Shown: positions 53,992 through 63,854, counted from the stretch's first letter. The stretch: 64,000 nucleotides of DNA from Geodermatophilus sp. TF02-6 (GCF_003319115.1 NZ_QOHF01000002.1:62001-126000), one strand, 5' to 3'. Program-made: numbers and translations. Notes: a model not told the origin generated them from the letters alone.

Positions 53992-55095
53992 TCAATGCGG
54001 CATGCGCAGGACCGGCTTGACCACGGCGCCGCTGTAGGAGGCCTCGACGGCGTCCTGCACGTGCTCGAGGGGGAAGTACTCGACCAGCCGGTCGAAGGGG
54101 AACCGGCCCTGGGCGAAGAGGTCCATGAGGGAGGAGATGAGCACCTGGCCGCGGCCGCTGCCGCCGAGGGTGCCCACGATCCGTTTGCCCCACAGGGTGC
54201 TCATGTGGTCGGCGCTGAACTCCGCGCCGGCGGGGGCGCCGCCGATGAGCACCGCCGTCCCCAGCATGCCGACCGAGTCGATGGCCTGGCGGAGGACGGA
54301 GACGACCCCGGTGCAGTCCAGCGCCGCGTCGGCGGGCCCGCCGCAGATGTCGGTGACCGCCTGCACCGGGTCGGTGTCGGTGGCGTCGACGGTGTCGGTG
54401 GCGCCCAGGTCGGTGGCCACCCGCAGCCGGCCGGCGTGCCGGTCGACGGCGATGATCCGGGTGGCCGCGGAGTTGCGGGCGGCCATGACCGCGGCCAGGC
54501 CGACCGTGCCGGCGCCGTAGACCACGATCGAGCTGCCCGGCTCGGGGCGCAGGGTGTTGAACACCGCGCCGGCGCCGGTGGCCAGGCCGCAGGCCAGCGG
54601 CCCCATGAGCTCCACCGGCAGGCCCTCGGGGACGGGCACCAGCGAGGAGGCGGTCGCCATCGCGTAGGTGGCGAAGGAGGACTGGCCGAAGAAGTGGCTG
54701 GCCAGCGGGGCGCCGTCGGTCGTGCGCAGCGCCGAGGGGCCGCCCGGCCGGTGCCCGGCGCCGATCAGCTCGCCCAGCCGCAGGCAGTAGCGGGGCTGGC
54801 CGGCCAGGCAGTTGTCGCAGGAGCCGCACCAGGGCCAGCCGAGGACGACGTCCTGGCCCTCGCGGACGCCGGTCACGCCCTCCCCCACGGCGACGACGGT
54901 GCCGGCGCCCTCGTGCCCGAGCACGCCGGGCAACGGGAAGGGCAGGTCGCCGTCGCGGGCGATGCCGTCGGTGTGGCAGAAGCCGGTCGCGGCCACCCGG
55001 ACCAGGACGTCGCCGGGCCCGGGGTCGTCGATCTCGACGTCCCGGACGACGAACGGTCCGTGACGCTCCTCGACGACGGCGGCGGTGATCTGCAC
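53992..55095 (-). CDS. Zinc alcohol dehydrogenase, aryl/benzyl-alcohol type
   Basis: 367 aa. Catalytic zinc site GFCHTDGIARDG and GHEGAGTVVAVGEGV; structural zinc loop WCGSCDNCLAGQPRYC; NAD site VVYGAGTVGLAAVMAARNSA with IAVDRHAGRL, the class III/XylB-like pattern. It oxidises an aromatic or allylic alcohol to the aldehyde. GTG with GAGGAGACCACC upstream. With the benzaldehyde-type dehydrogenase and pca genes further on, a route from benzyl alcohols to ring cleavage is inferred. Confidence 0.88.
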   Translation of the reverse strand: MQITAAVVEERHGPFVVRDVEIDDPGPGDVLVRVAATGFCHTDGIARDGDLPFPLPGVLGHEGAGTVVAVGEGVTGVREGQDVVLGWPWCGSCDNCLAGQPRYCLRLGELIGAGHRPGGPSALRTTDGAPLASHFFGQSSFATYAMATASSLVPVPEGLPVELMGPLACGLATGAGAVFNTLRPEPGSSIVVYGAGTVGLAAVMAARNSAATRIIAVDRHAGRLRVATDLGATDTVDATDTDPVQAVTDICGGPADAALDCTGVVSVLRQAIDSVGMLGTAVLIGGAPAGAEFSADHMSTLWGKRIVGTLGGSGRGQVLISSLMDLFAQGRFPFDRLVEYFPLEHVQDAVEASYSGAVVKPVLRMPH

Positions 55096-55114
55096 GGTGG
55101 TCTCCTCGGGGGGC

Positions 55115-55894
55115 TCAGGGGCGGCGGTAGGCGCTGTCGGGGACGTCGGTGACGAGCATGTGGCCCGGCGCGTGGGTGATGGCGAACGGCGGCCGGGAGG
55201 CGGCGAGCGCCGCCTGCGGGGTCACGCCGCAGGCCCAGAACACCGGGACGTCGCCGTCGGCGGGCTCGACCGGGTCCCCGAAGTCGGGCCGGTCGAGGTC
55301 GGCGATGCCGAGGGACGCCGGCGCGCCCACGTGCACCGGCGCGCCGTGCACCTGCGGCATCCGGCCGGTGACCTGCACGGCGGTGGTCACCAGCTCGCCG
55401 GGGACCGGCCGCATCGACACCACCAGCGGCCCGGACAGCCGGCCGGCCGGGCGGCAGGGCCGGTTGGTGCGGTACATCGCCACGTTGCGTCCCTGCTCGA
55501 CGTTGCGGACCGGCACGCCGCCCGCCAGCAGCGCCGCCTCGAAGGTGAAGCTGCAGCCGACGAGGAAGGCGACCAGGTCGTCGGCCCACAGGTCGGTGAC
55601 CTCGGTCGGCTCGTCCACCAGGTCCCCGTCGCGCCACACCCGGTAGCGCGGCAGGTCGGTGCGCAGGTCGGCGTCGGGCGCCAGCGCCGTGCGGTGGGAC
55701 CCGGTGTCGGTGACGTCGAGCAGCGGCACCGGCTGGGGGTTGCGCTGGGCGAACAGCAGCACGTCGAACGCCCAGTCCTGCGGGACGACGACCAGGTTGG
55801 CCTGGGCGTACCCGGGCGCCGCGCCGGACGTCGGCACCGCCAGCCCGGCCCGGTACCGGGCGCGGTGCTCGGCCGGGGACGCCATGCGGTCCAT
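55115..55894 (-). CDS. YcsI-like D-glutamate cyclase / putative hydro-lyase (DUF1445)
   Basis: 259 aa. [62 protein letters not shown] and [13 protein letters not shown], ending [13 protein letters not shown], are the successive family signatures. Mammalian relatives turn D-glutamate into 5-oxoproline. The 5-oxoprolinase genes pxpABC start 1.6 kb away on the other strand, as ycsI and ycsF cluster in Bacillus, supporting a D-glutamate/5-oxoproline role. It lies 19 nt upstream of the alcohol dehydrogenase gene. Two ATGs 9 nt apart; the first is used. Confidence 0.86.
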   Translation of the reverse strand: MDRMASPAEHRARYRAGLAVPTSGAAPGYAQANLVVVPQDWAFDVLLFAQRNPQPVPLLDVTDTGSHRTALAPDADLRTDLPRYRVWRDGDLVDEPTEVTDLWADDLVAFLVGCSFTFEAALLAGGVPVRNVEQGRNVAMYRTNRPCRPAGRLSGPLVVSMRPVPGELVTTAVQVTGRMPQVHGAPVHVGAPASLGIADLDRPDFGDPVEPADGDVPVFWACGVTPQAALAASRPPFAITHAPGHMLVTDVPDSAYRRP

Positions 55895-55981
55895 GCTGAC
55901 CCGACACCCCGCCCACGGCGAGCGGACAGCAGGGCAAGAACGGTCGGGCGCCGCGGCGCCGTCCCCGGCCAGGATCGCTCC

Positions 55982-56917
55982 GTGGCCGACGACCCCCTGC
56001 CCGGACGGGACCGCCTCCGCGAGTTGATCGACGCCGTCCTCGACGAGGACAACCGCACGCTCACCGACATGGCCGGCGACGCCCACGCCAGCCCCTGGCA
56101 CTTCACCCGGCAGGTCGGCCGGGGCGCCGGGGAGCCGCCGGTGGCGCTGCGCCGCCGGGTGCTGCTGGAGCGGGCGGCGTGGCAGCTGTCCTCGGGGGCG
56201 AGCGTCACGGAGGTCGCCTTCGCCGCCGGGTACGAGTCGGTCGAGGGGTTCGCCCGGGCGTTCGCCCGCGCCTACGGCCGCTCTCCCGGGACGGCGGACG
56301 ACCGCTGCCGGCGCACCCGCGACGAGCACTGGCTGCCGGCGCCCAACGGCATCCACTTCCACCCGCCGACCTCGCTGTGGGTCGCCGCGGAGGCCGGCCG
56401 CGGCGGCACCGACGAGGTCACCGCGCTGCTGGTCCACCACGACGTCGAGGACACCCGCGCGCTGCTCGAGACCGCCGGGCAGCTGCCGGACGGCGAGTAC
56501 CGCCGCACCCGGGTGCCCGGGTGGTCGGTGCTGCCGTGGGACGGCCCGGAGGAGTCGGTGGCCGCCGTCCTCGACACGCTGGTGTGGACCAAGGAGGTGT
56601 GGGTGGCCTCGATCGAGGGCGCCGCTTCCCCTGCTCGTGGCGCCGACGACCCGGTCGCCCTGCTGGACCGGCACGACGCGGTGGCGCCGCGCTGGCTGGC
56701 CGCCGTGCGGGACGTCGACCGCCGCGGCGCCTGGGGCGACCGGCTGGTCGACGCGCTGTGCGAGCCGCCGCAGACGTTCGTCCTCGGCAGCGTCGTGGCG
56801 CACGTCCTCACGTTCTCCGCGCACCGGCGACTGCTGGCGCGCCACCTGCTCCGGGACGCCGGCCTGGCCGTCGACACCGGGGACCCGATCGACTGGCTGA
56901 CCCGCAGAGACCGATGA
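55982..56917 (+). CDS. AraC-type regulator with DinB-like C-terminus
   Basis: 311 aa. The N-terminal 105 residues hold two helix-turn-helices of the AraC type ([50 protein letters not shown]). The remainder has DinB/thiol-transferase-like helical features ([30 protein letters not shown] with histidines that could hold a metal). This N-terminal-HTH, C-terminal-DinB layout is known in actinobacteria. It may regulate the adjacent dihydrofolate-reductase-like and pxp genes. GTG start, AGGATC upstream. Confidence 0.82.
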   Translation: MADDPLPGRDRLRELIDAVLDEDNRTLTDMAGDAHASPWHFTRQVGRGAGEPPVALRRRVLLERAAWQLSSGASVTEVAFAAGYESVEGFARAFARAYGRSPGTADDRCRRTRDEHWLPAPNGIHFHPPTSLWVAAEAGRGGTDEVTALLVHHDVEDTRALLETAGQLPDGEYRRTRVPGWSVLPWDGPEESVAAVLDTLVWTKEVWVASIEGAASPARGADDPVALLDRHDAVAPRWLAAVRDVDRRGAWGDRLVDALCEPPQTFVLGSVVAHVLTFSAHRRLLARHLLRDAGLAVDTGDPIDWLTRRDR

Positions 56918-56955
56918 CAGAGGGACCGATGACAGGGGGACCGATGACAGGGAGG
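56915..56955. repeat. Short direct repeats between AraC-like and DHFR-like genes
   Basis: CCGATGACAGAGGGA, CCGATGACAGGGGGA and CCGATGACAGGGAGG follow each other at 15-bp spacing. The first ends the AraC-type gene; the last supplies the GGGAGG ribosome site of the next gene. Confidence 0.65.
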
Positions 56956-56960
56956 AACCC

Positions 56961-57518
56961 GTGACCCGCACCGTCTACTACACCGCGACCAGCCTCGACG
57001 GCTTCATCGCCACCGAGGACCACTCGCTGGACTGGCTGCTCTCCCGCCGGTCGGACCCCGCCGGCCCGATGGGCTACGAGGCGTTCGAGAAGCGGGTCGG
57101 CGCGCTGGCGATGGGCGCCACCACCTACCTGTGGGTGCAGGAGCACGGCGAGCGGGACGCATGGCCCTACACCGCGCCCACGTGGGTGTTCACCCACCGG
57201 GAGCTGACCGGGTACCCCGGCGCGGACATCCGGTTCACCGCGGCCGACACCCCCCACGCCGTCGCCGGGGTGCACGCGCAGCTGGTCGCGGCCGCCGGGG
57301 ACCGCGACGTGTGGGTCGTCGGCGGCGGCGACCTCGCCGGCCAGTTCGCCGACGGCGGCCTGCTCGACGAGGTCGTCGTCTCCATCGCGCCGGTCACCCT
57401 CGGCGGCGGAGCACCGCTGCTGCCCCGCCGGGTCGAGCTGGCGCGCACGGAGGAGGCGGTCAACGGCGAGTTCGTGTGCGTGCGCTACGACGTCGTCCGC
57501 CCGGGCGGCCCATCATGA
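56961..57518 (+). CDS. Dihydrofolate reductase/RibD C-terminal-like protein
   Basis: 185 aa; GTG with GGGAGGAACCC upstream. [57 protein letters not shown] and [12 protein letters not shown] are the family motifs; NADPH binding is expected through VVGGGDLAG. This group is widespread beside AraC-DinB regulators; the substrate is not known. It ends 4 nt before pxpA, so it may be transcribed with pxpABC. Confidence 0.86.
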   Translation: MTRTVYYTATSLDGFIATEDHSLDWLLSRRSDPAGPMGYEAFEKRVGALAMGATTYLWVQEHGERDAWPYTAPTWVFTHRELTGYPGADIRFTAADTPHAVAGVHAQLVAAAGDRDVWVVGGGDLAGQFADGGLLDEVVVSIAPVTLGGGAPLLPRRVELARTEEAVNGEFVCVRYDVVRPGGPS

Positions 57519-57522
57519 CCGG

Positions 57523-58275
57523 GTGGACCTCAACGCCGACCTCGGCGAGGGCTTCGGCCAGTGGCAGCTGGGGGACGACGACGCGCTGCTCGGCGTGATC
57601 ACCAGCGCCAACGTCGCCTGCGGCTTCCACGCCGGCGACCCCTCGATCATGCGCCGGGTGTGCGCCGGGGCCACCGCGGCCGGGGTGGTGATCGGCGCCC
57701 AGGTCTCCTACCGCGACCTGGCCGGCTTCGGCCGCCGGTTCGTCGACGTGGCGCCCGACGAGCTGACCGCCGACGTCCTCTACCAGCTCGGCGCGCTGGA
57801 GGCCTTCGCCCGGGTCGCCGGCTCCCGGGTGCGCTACGTCAAGCCGCACGGCGCGCTCTACAACGCGATCGGAGCGCACGAGCAGCAGGCGGCCGCGGTG
57901 GTGCGCGCCGTCGTCGAGTACGACCGCACCCTGCCGGTGCTGGGCCTGCCCGGGTCGGCGTGGCTGCGGCGGGCGGCCGACGCCGGCCTGACCGTCGTCG
58001 CCGAGGCGTTCGCCGACCGGGCCTACACCCCCGAGGGCACGCTGGTCCCCCGCCGCTGCCCCGGCGCGGTGCTGCACGACCCCGACCGGATCGCCCGCCG
58101 CTGCGTCGCCATGGCCACCGGGGAGCCGATCCGCGACGTCGACGGCGGCTCGCTGCGACTGGCGCCGGAGTCGGTGTGCGTGCACGGCGACACCCCCGGC
58201 GCGGTGGCGATCGCCCGGCGGGTGCGGGCGGCGCTCACCCGGGCCGGGGTCGCCCTCGCCCCGTTCGCCGCCTGA
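57523..58275 (+). CDS. pxpA: 5-oxoprolinase subunit A (LamB/YcsF)
   Basis: 250 aa, the usual length. [14 protein letters not shown] at the start, [44 protein letters not shown] and [17 protein letters not shown] are diagnostic of PxpA. With PxpB and PxpC it cleaves 5-oxoproline to glutamate using ATP. Start GTG; stop overlaps the pxpB ATG (TGATG). Confidence 0.93.
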   Translation: MDLNADLGEGFGQWQLGDDDALLGVITSANVACGFHAGDPSIMRRVCAGATAAGVVIGAQVSYRDLAGFGRRFVDVAPDELTADVLYQLGALEAFARVAGSRVRYVKPHGALYNAIGAHEQQAAAVVRAVVEYDRTLPVLGLPGSAWLRRAADAGLTVVAEAFADRAYTPEGTLVPRRCPGAVLHDPDRIARRCVAMATGEPIRDVDGGSLRLAPESVCVHGDTPGAVAIARRVRAALTRAGVALAPFAA

Positions 58276-58886
58276 TGCGGGTCCTGCCCAGCGGGTCGGC
58301 CGCGCTGCTGGTCGAGCTCGACGGCCTCGAGGAGGTCCTCGGCCTGTACGCGGCGCTGACCGAGGAGCCGGTGGACGGCGTGGTGGACGTCGTCCCGGCG
58401 GCGCGGACCGTGCTGCTGGTGCTCGACCCGGCGCTGACCTCGCCCGCCGCGGTCGAGCAGGCGGTGCGGCGGGCCCGGCCGCGGCCCGGTCGCGGCGGTC
58501 CCGGCGAGCGGGTCGAGCTGCCGGTGGTCTACGACGGCGCGGACCTCGCCGACGTCGCGGCCGCCCTCGGGGTGGAGCCGGCCGAGGTGGTGCGGCGGCA
58601 CACCGCGACCGCGTGGACGGTGGCCTTCTGCGGCTTCGCGCCCGGCTTCGGCTACCTGACCCCCGACGGCGAGCCGTGGGACGTCCCCCGCCGCCGGACG
58701 CCGCGGACCCGGGTGCCGGCCGGGGCGGTCGGCCTGGCCGGGCCGTTCAGCGGCGTCTACCCGCGGGAGTCGCCGGGCGGCTGGCAGCTGGTCGGCCGCA
58801 CCGACGTCGCCGTGTTCGACCTCTCCCGCGACCCGGCGGCGCTGCTGCGACCCGGTGTGCGGGTGCGGTTCGTGGACGCGTCGTGA
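58275..58886 (+). CDS. pxpB: 5-oxoprolinase subunit B (KipI)
   Basis: 203 aa. Starts [20 protein letters not shown], with VVDVVPAARTVLLVLDP, then ELPVVYDGADLADVA and FCGFAPGFGYLTPDGEPWDV followed by PAGAVGLAGPFSGVYPRESP, the KipI/PxpB signature. Coupled at both ends: TGATG with pxpA and GTGA with pxpC. Bacillus KipI also inhibits sporulation kinase KinA, but the operon shows the catabolic role here. Confidence 0.92.
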   Translation: MRVLPSGSAALLVELDGLEEVLGLYAALTEEPVDGVVDVVPAARTVLLVLDPALTSPAAVEQAVRRARPRPGRGGPGERVELPVVYDGADLADVAAALGVEPAEVVRRHTATAWTVAFCGFAPGFGYLTPDGEPWDVPRRRTPRTRVPAGAVGLAGPFSGVYPRESPGGWQLVGRTDVAVFDLSRDPAALLRPGVRVRFVDAS

Positions 58887-59725
58887 GCCGCACGCTCACC
58901 GTGCTGGCGGCCGGGCCGCTCACCACGGTCCAGGACGCCGGCCGCCCCGGGCTGGGGGCACTCGGCGTCGGCCGCTCGGGCGCCTGCGACCGGGCCGCCG
59001 CCCGGCTGGCCAACCGGCTCGTCGGCAACGACCCGGACGCGGCGGTGCTCGAGGCCACCCTGGGCGGGCTGGTGCTGCGGGCCGACGCCGACCTGGTCGT
59101 GGCCACCACGGGGGCGCGCGGACCGGGGTCGCCGGCGCACCACGCCCCGGTGCGGCTGGCCGCGGGCGCGCGGCTGGCGCTGGGCGTGCCGGACACGGGC
59201 TTGCGCACCTACGTCGCCGTCCGCGGGGGCATCGCCGTCGCACCGGTGCTCGGCTCGCGTTCGACCGACCTGCTCTCCGGACTCGGCCCGCCGGTGCTGC
59301 GTCCCGGGGACGTGCTGCCGGTCGGCGCGGCCGCCGGGCCGATGCCGGGGGTCGACCTCGTCCCGGTCGCCGACCCGCCCGGCGGCGAGGTCACCGTGCG
59401 GGTGCTGCCCGGACCGCGCGCCGACTGGTTCACCCCGGACGCCGCGGCCGCGCTGACCGGTACCCCGTGGACGGTCACCGCCGAGAGCAACCGGATCGGG
59501 CTGCGGCTGGCCGGCGTCGGCCTGCAGCGGGTCCGGGCCGGGGAGCTGGCCAGCGAGGGGATGGTGCGCGGCGCGCTGCAGGTGCCGCCGTCCGGACAGC
59601 CGGTGCTCGTCCTCGCCGACACCCCGGTCACCGGCGGCTACCCGGTCATCGGCTACGTCGCCGACGACGACGTCGACCGCTGCGGCCAGCTGCGCCCGGG
59701 CCAGACCCTGCGCTTGCGCCGCTGA
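58883..59725 (+). CDS. pxpC: 5-oxoprolinase subunit C (KipA, biotin-dependent-carboxyltransferase-like)
   Basis: 280 aa. LTVLAAGPLTTVQDAGRPG, RSGACDRAAARLANRLVGN, LRTYVAVRGGIAVAPVLGSR, ESNRIGLRLAG and GELASEGMVRGALQVPPSGQ are the PxpC signatures. It forms the ATP-dependent 5-oxoprolinase with PxpA and PxpB. GTG start overlapping the pxpB stop by 4 nt. The gene ends 5 bp before the convergent aldehyde dehydrogenase gene. Confidence 0.92.
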   Translation: MSRTLTVLAAGPLTTVQDAGRPGLGALGVGRSGACDRAAARLANRLVGNDPDAAVLEATLGGLVLRADADLVVATTGARGPGSPAHHAPVRLAAGARLALGVPDTGLRTYVAVRGGIAVAPVLGSRSTDLLSGLGPPVLRPGDVLPVGAAAGPMPGVDLVPVADPPGGEVTVRVLPGPRADWFTPDAAAALTGTPWTVTAESNRIGLRLAGVGLQRVRAGELASEGMVRGALQVPPSGQPVLVLADTPVTGGYPVIGYVADDDVDRCGQLRPGQTLRLRR

Positions 59726-59730
59726 CACCG

Positions 59731-61191
59731 TCAGAAGGGGTAGACGGGCAGGTCGCCGCGCAGCGTCACCCACTGGGTCTCGGTGAACGCCTCGACGTTG
59801 GCCTGCGGGCCGCCGTGCCGGGAGCCGGTGCCCGACGCCCCCACCCCGCCGAAGGGGGCCACCGCCTCGTCGTTGACCGTCTGGTCGTTGATGTGCACCA
59901 GCCCCGAGGGGATCCGCTCGGCCAGCTGCAGGCCGGCGTAGACGTCGCGGGTGAGGATGCCCAGCGACAGGCCGTACTCGGTGCCCGTGGCCAGCTGCAC
60001 GACCTCGTCGAGGGAGGAGAACGGGGTGACCGGGGCGACCGGGCCGAAGACCTCCTCGCGGTAGGCCGGGGCCTCGACCGGCACGTCGGCGAGCACGGTG
60101 GGCCGGTAGAACAGGCCCTCGTAGGTGCCGCCGGTGCGCACCGTCGCCCCGCCCTCGACGCTGGCGGTGACCAGGCCGTGCACCCGGTCGCGCTGGGTCG
60201 CGTCGATCAGCGGGCCGAGCGCGACCTGCTCGCGGAACGGGTCGCCCACCGGCAGCTCGCCCACCTTCTCGGTGAGGACGGCGGTGTACTCCTCGGCGAT
60301 CGACTCGTGCACCAGGTGCCGCGAGGTCGCCATGCAGATCTGCCCGGAGTGGGAGAACGTGCCGAACGCGCCGACCGAGGCCGCGGCGGTCACGTCCACG
60401 TCGGGCAGCACGATCAGCGCGGAGTTGCCGCCCAGCTCCAGGTGCGCCCGCTTGAGGTGCTGGCCGGCCAGGGCGCCGACCGCGCGCCCGGCCCTGGTCG
60501 ACCCGGTGAACGCGATCACCCGCACCGGCGGCGCGGTCACCAGCGCCTCGCCGACGTCGACCCCGCCGGGCAGCACCTGCAGCACGCCGGCCGGCAGCCC
60601 GGCCTCGGCGAAGACGCGGGCGAAGACCGCTCCGCCGGAGATCGCGGTGCGTGGGTCGGGCTTGAGGACCACCGCGTTGCCCAGCGCCAACGCCGGGGCG
60701 ACCGCGCGGATGGCCAGGATGGTCGGCACGTTGAACGGCGCGATCACGCCCACCACGCCGGCCGGCACCCGCCGGGCGAACGACAGCCGCGGCGCGGACG
60801 TGCGCAGCAGCTCCCCGTACGGCAGGGACGGCAGCGCGGCGGCCTCGTAGCACTCGGCCGCGCTGGTGTGCACCTGGAAGTCGCCGAACGGGCCGATCGC
60901 GCCGGACTCCCTGGCCAGCCAGCCCCTGATCTCCTCGGCGTTGGCCTCGAGCACCTCGCCGGCGCGGCGCAGCACCCGGGCGCGCTCCTCGAACGGCAGC
61001 GCGGCCCACGCCCGCTGGGCCTCCACCGCCCGCTCGGCGGCGGCGGACACGTCCTCCGGCGTCGCGCGGCCCACGGGGGCGATGACGTCGCCGGTCGCCG
61101 GCTCCACCGCGTCGTAGGTGCCGCCCGACCCGTCGGTCCAGGCCCCGGTCCAGACCTTGCCCTGCCACGCGCCGTCGTCCAGCAGTGCCAT
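59731..61191 (-). CDS. Aldehyde dehydrogenase, benzaldehyde type
   Basis: 486 aa; ATG at 61191 with GAGGAGAGAG upstream. Catalytic Glu in HLELGGNSALIVLPDVDV, catalytic Cys in FSHSGQICMATSRHLVHES, NAD site FTGSTRAGRAVG and the end motif FGGVGASGTGSRHGGP resemble benzaldehyde/vanillin-type dehydrogenases. It would make an aromatic acid such as benzoate or vanillate. It follows pcaC by 70 nt on the same strand, in the protocatechuate operon, which supports an aromatic substrate. Confidence 0.87.
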   Translation of the reverse strand: MALLDDGAWQGKVWTGAWTDGSGGTYDAVEPATGDVIAPVGRATPEDVSAAAERAVEAQRAWAALPFEERARVLRRAGEVLEANAEEIRGWLARESGAIGPFGDFQVHTSAAECYEAAALPSLPYGELLRTSAPRLSFARRVPAGVVGVIAPFNVPTILAIRAVAPALALGNAVVLKPDPRTAISGGAVFARVFAEAGLPAGVLQVLPGGVDVGEALVTAPPVRVIAFTGSTRAGRAVGALAGQHLKRAHLELGGNSALIVLPDVDVTAAASVGAFGTFSHSGQICMATSRHLVHESIAEEYTAVLTEKVGELPVGDPFREQVALGPLIDATQRDRVHGLVTASVEGGATVRTGGTYEGLFYRPTVLADVPVEAPAYREEVFGPVAPVTPFSSLDEVVQLATGTEYGLSLGILTRDVYAGLQLAERIPSGLVHINDQTVNDEAVAPFGGVGASGTGSRHGGPQANVEAFTETQWVTLRGDLPVYPF

Positions 61192-61261
61192 CTCTCTCCT
61201 CGGTGGTGGTGGAGTGCAGGAGTACGGGAAACCTGCACCGTGGGACTCCGCTGCGCGTCGG

Positions 61262-61729
61262 TCAGGCCTGTGAGCCACCTGTGCGCAGCTCGTCGAGGAT
61301 CGGCCCGGCCACCTTGAAGGCGTGGTTGGCCGCGGGCACGCCGGCGTACACGGCGGCGTGCTGGAGCACCTCGGCGATCTCCTCGTCGGTCAGGCCGTTG
61401 TTCTTCGCCGCGCGCACGTGGAGGGCGAACTCGTCCCAGTGCCGCAGCGCGATGGTGATCGACAGGGTCATCAGGCTGCGGTCGCGGCGGGACAGGCCGG
61501 GTCGCTGCCAGACGTCGCCCCAGGCGACCCGGGTGATGAAGTCCTGGAAGTCCGCGGTGAACGGGGTCGTGTTCGCCACCGCGCGGTCGACCCAGGCGTC
61601 GCCGAGCACCTCCCGGCGGGTGCGCATGCCGGCCTCGCGGCGCGCCTGGTCGTCGGTGGCCTGGTCGTCGGTGGCCTGGTCGTCGGTGGCCTGGTCGTCG
61701 GTGGCCTGGTCGTCGGCCGGCCCGGTCAC
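61262..61729 (-). CDS. pcaC: 4-carboxymuconolactone decarboxylase
   Basis: 155 aa. RREVLGDAWVDRAVANTTPF, TRVAWGDVWQRPGLSRRDRS, the AhpD-like segment IALRHWDEFALHVRAAKNNG and EIAEVLQHAAVYAGVPAANH identify PcaC, which converts 4-carboxymuconolactone to beta-ketoadipate enol-lactone. The first 29 residues are an added acidic tail of DDQAT repeats. The GTG start overlaps the pcaD stop (GTGA). Confidence 0.93.
   Translation of the reverse strand: MTGPADDQATDDQATDDQATDDQATDDQARREAGMRTRREVLGDAWVDRAVANTTPFTADFQDFITRVAWGDVWQRPGLSRRDRSLMTLSITIALRHWDEFALHVRAAKNNGLTDEEIAEVLQHAAVYAGVPAANHAFKVAGPILDELRTGGSQA
61646..61720. repeat. 15-bp in-frame tandem repeats in pcaC
   Basis: Unit CTGGTCGTCGGTGGC, four perfect copies and one partial, gives DDQAT repeats at the PcaC N-terminus. 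Most PcaC proteins lack such an extension. Confidence 0.85.
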
Positions 61730-62532
61730 GCGTGGTCACCTGCCGCTGTGTCGATGCGGCCGGGTCCTGCCTCGTCGAGGTGGGCGAGCAGCGCGCCGGT
61801 GACCTCCAGCGGCGACTCGAGGTTGGCCAGGTGGGCGCCGGGGCTGACCGACACCAGCTCGGCGCCGGCGATCCCCTCGGCGATCGCCTCCTGGTGGTCC
61901 GGGGGCAGCGCGGGGTCCTCGGCCCCGGAGACGACCAGCGTCGGCGCGGCGATGCGGCCGAGGTCGTCCCGCAGGTCCAGGTGCGCGACCACCTCGGCGC
62001 AGGAGGCGTAGCCCTCGTCGTCCGCGTCGGCGACCATCGCCTCCAGCCGGGCCACCAGGTCGGGGTGCTCGGCCGCGTACCGCGGCGTCAGCCAGCGGCT
62101 CACCACGGCCGGCGCGATGGAGGCGGTGCCGTCGGACCGGGCGGCGGCCGCCCGGTCGAGGAACCCCTGCGGCTCGGTCTTCGCCGAGGTGCACAGGACG
62201 GCGAGCCGGTCGACCCGGTCGGGCTCGCGCGCGGCCAGCCGCATCGCGGTCATCCCGCCCAGGGACAGCCCGACGACGTGCGCGCGCCGCACGCCGAGCC
62301 GGTCCAGCAGCGCGACGACGTCGTCGGCCAGGTCGTCGAGGGTGTAGGGCCCCTCGGGCGCCGGCGAGTCCCCGTGGCCGCGGGTGTCGTAGGTGACCAC
62401 GCGGTAGCGCTCGGCCAGGGCCGGCACCTGGGGGTCCCACATGCGGCGGGTGGCCCCGAGGGAGTTGGAGAGGACGACGACCGGCGCGTCGCCCGGCCCG
62501 TCCTCGGTGTACGAGACCTCGACGGCGGTCAT
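61726..62532 (-). CDS. pcaD: 3-oxoadipate enol-lactonase
   Basis: 268 aa. VVLSNSLGATRRMWDPQVPA, VVTYDTRGHGDSPAPEGPYT, the nucleophile elbow VVGLSLGGMTAMRLAA and the His in PGAHLANLESP give the alpha/beta-hydrolase triad in the exact PcaD wording. It hydrolyses beta-ketoadipate enol-lactone to beta-ketoadipate. ATG with GGAGGGGACAC upstream; ATGA overlap with pcaB and GTGA overlap with pcaC. Confidence 0.93.
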   Translation of the reverse strand: MTAVEVSYTEDGPGDAPVVVLSNSLGATRRMWDPQVPALAERYRVVTYDTRGHGDSPAPEGPYTLDDLADDVVALLDRLGVRRAHVVGLSLGGMTAMRLAAREPDRVDRLAVLCTSAKTEPQGFLDRAAAARSDGTASIAPAVVSRWLTPRYAAEHPDLVARLEAMVADADDEGYASCAEVVAHLDLRDDLGRIAAPTLVVSGAEDPALPPDHQEAIAEGIAGAELVSVSPGAHLANLESPLEVTGALLAHLDEAGPGRIDTAAGDHA

Positions 62533-63854
62533 GTGTCCCCTCCGGTCAGTCGGGCGTGCTCGGCGAGGGCGGCGTCGACCTGGGCGCCGGCCTCGCCGGT
62601 GTCGGGCTGCGCGGCGGCCAGCACGGCCCGCGGGTCGACGTCGGTGCGCGCGGCGACCAGCTCGGCGAGCGGGCGGCCGGCGTCGCGGGCCGCGCGGACG
62701 GCGGCGGCCGCGGCGTCGTGGGCGGCTGCCCGGCCCGTCCCGGGGGTCAGCGCGTCGGCGAGCGCGCCGGCCAGCGGACCCTCGTCGGCCGCGGCGGCGG
62801 TCGCGGCCATGCGGTCGACGTCGGGCCGCAGCCCGGAGAGGCTCTCGGCCAGCCAGGACGCCGCCGACCCGACGGTGGCGAGCAGCTCGGTGAGCGTGGG
62901 CCACTCGCTGTGCCAGGCCCCGGCGGCCCGCTCGTGCTCCTGCTCCATCGCGGCGAGCAGGGTGGCGACCAGGCCGGGTGCGCGCCGGGCGCAGGCGCGG
63001 GCGCAGATCGCCGCGACCGGGTTGCGCTTGTGCGGCATCGCCGAGCTCCCGCCCCGGCCCTCGGTGACCTCGGCGACCTCGGCCACCTCGGACTGGGCCA
63101 GCAGCACGACGTCGACCGCGACGGTGGCGACCGCCCCGGCGGCGGCGCCCAGGGCCCCGGCCAGGTCGGCGACCGGCAGCCGCACGGTGTGCCACGGGAC
63201 GGCGGTGGTGGCCAGGCCCAGCTCCTCGGCCAGCGCGGCCCGCACCGCGACCCCGCGGCCGGACGACGCGGCCAGGGTGCCCACCGCGCCGCCGTACTGC
63301 ACCGGCAGGGAGGCGACCACCTCGGCCAGCCGCAGCCGGGCGCCGTCCAGGCCGGCCAGCCAGGTCGCGGCCTTGAGCCCGAAGGTGGTGGGCAGCGCCT
63401 GCTGCATCAGGGTGCGGCCCATGACGACGTCGTCCCGGTGCGCGCGGGCCAGGTCCGCCGCCGTCTCGGCGGCCGTGGCCAGGTCGGCGTCGACCGCCCC
63501 GACCGCACCCCGGGCCAGCAGCACCAGGGCGGTGTCGAGCACGTCCTGGCTGGTGGCGCCGACGTGCACGGCTCCGGCGTCGCGCTCCCCCACCGCGTCC
63601 TGCAGCACCCGTACGAGCGGCGGCACCGGGTTGCCCGCGTCGGCGGCCCGGGCCGCCACGGTGGCGAGGCCGAGCCGCCCGGGGTCGGCGCAGGCGGCGG
63701 TGACCGCGTCGGCGGCGGTCCGCGGCACCAGCCCGGTCCGTGCGGCTGCCCGGGCGAGGGCGACCTCCACGTCGAGCAGCGCCCGGAACCAGGCGTCGTC
63801 GGAGACGGCGGCCGCCGCCCCGCCGCGGGCGAAGATCCCGTCGAACAGGGTCAC
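62529..63854 (-). CDS. pcaB: 3-carboxy-cis,cis-muconate cycloisomerase
   Basis: 441 aa of the fumarase/aspartase superfamily. VHVGATSQDVLDTALVLLAR, LMQQALPTTFGLKAATWLAG, and the signature GGSSAMPHKRNPVAA identify PcaB, followed by RAAGAWHSEWPTLTELL. It lactonises 3-carboxymuconate, the product of protocatechuate 3,4-dioxygenase. The GTG start overlaps the pcaG stop (GTGA), so translation is coupled. Confidence 0.94.
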   Translation of the reverse strand: MTLFDGIFARGGAAAAVSDDAWFRALLDVEVALARAAARTGLVPRTAADAVTAACADPGRLGLATVAARAADAGNPVPPLVRVLQDAVGERDAGAVHVGATSQDVLDTALVLLARGAVGAVDADLATAAETAADLARAHRDDVVMGRTLMQQALPTTFGLKAATWLAGLDGARLRLAEVVASLPVQYGGAVGTLAASSGRGVAVRAALAEELGLATTAVPWHTVRLPVADLAGALGAAAGAVATVAVDVVLLAQSEVAEVAEVTEGRGGSSAMPHKRNPVAAICARACARRAPGLVATLLAAMEQEHERAAGAWHSEWPTLTELLATVGSAASWLAESLSGLRPDVDRMAATAAAADEGPLAGALADALTPGTGRAAAHDAAAAAVRAARDAGRPLAELVAARTDVDPRAVLAAAQPDTGEAGAQVDAALAEHARLTGGDT

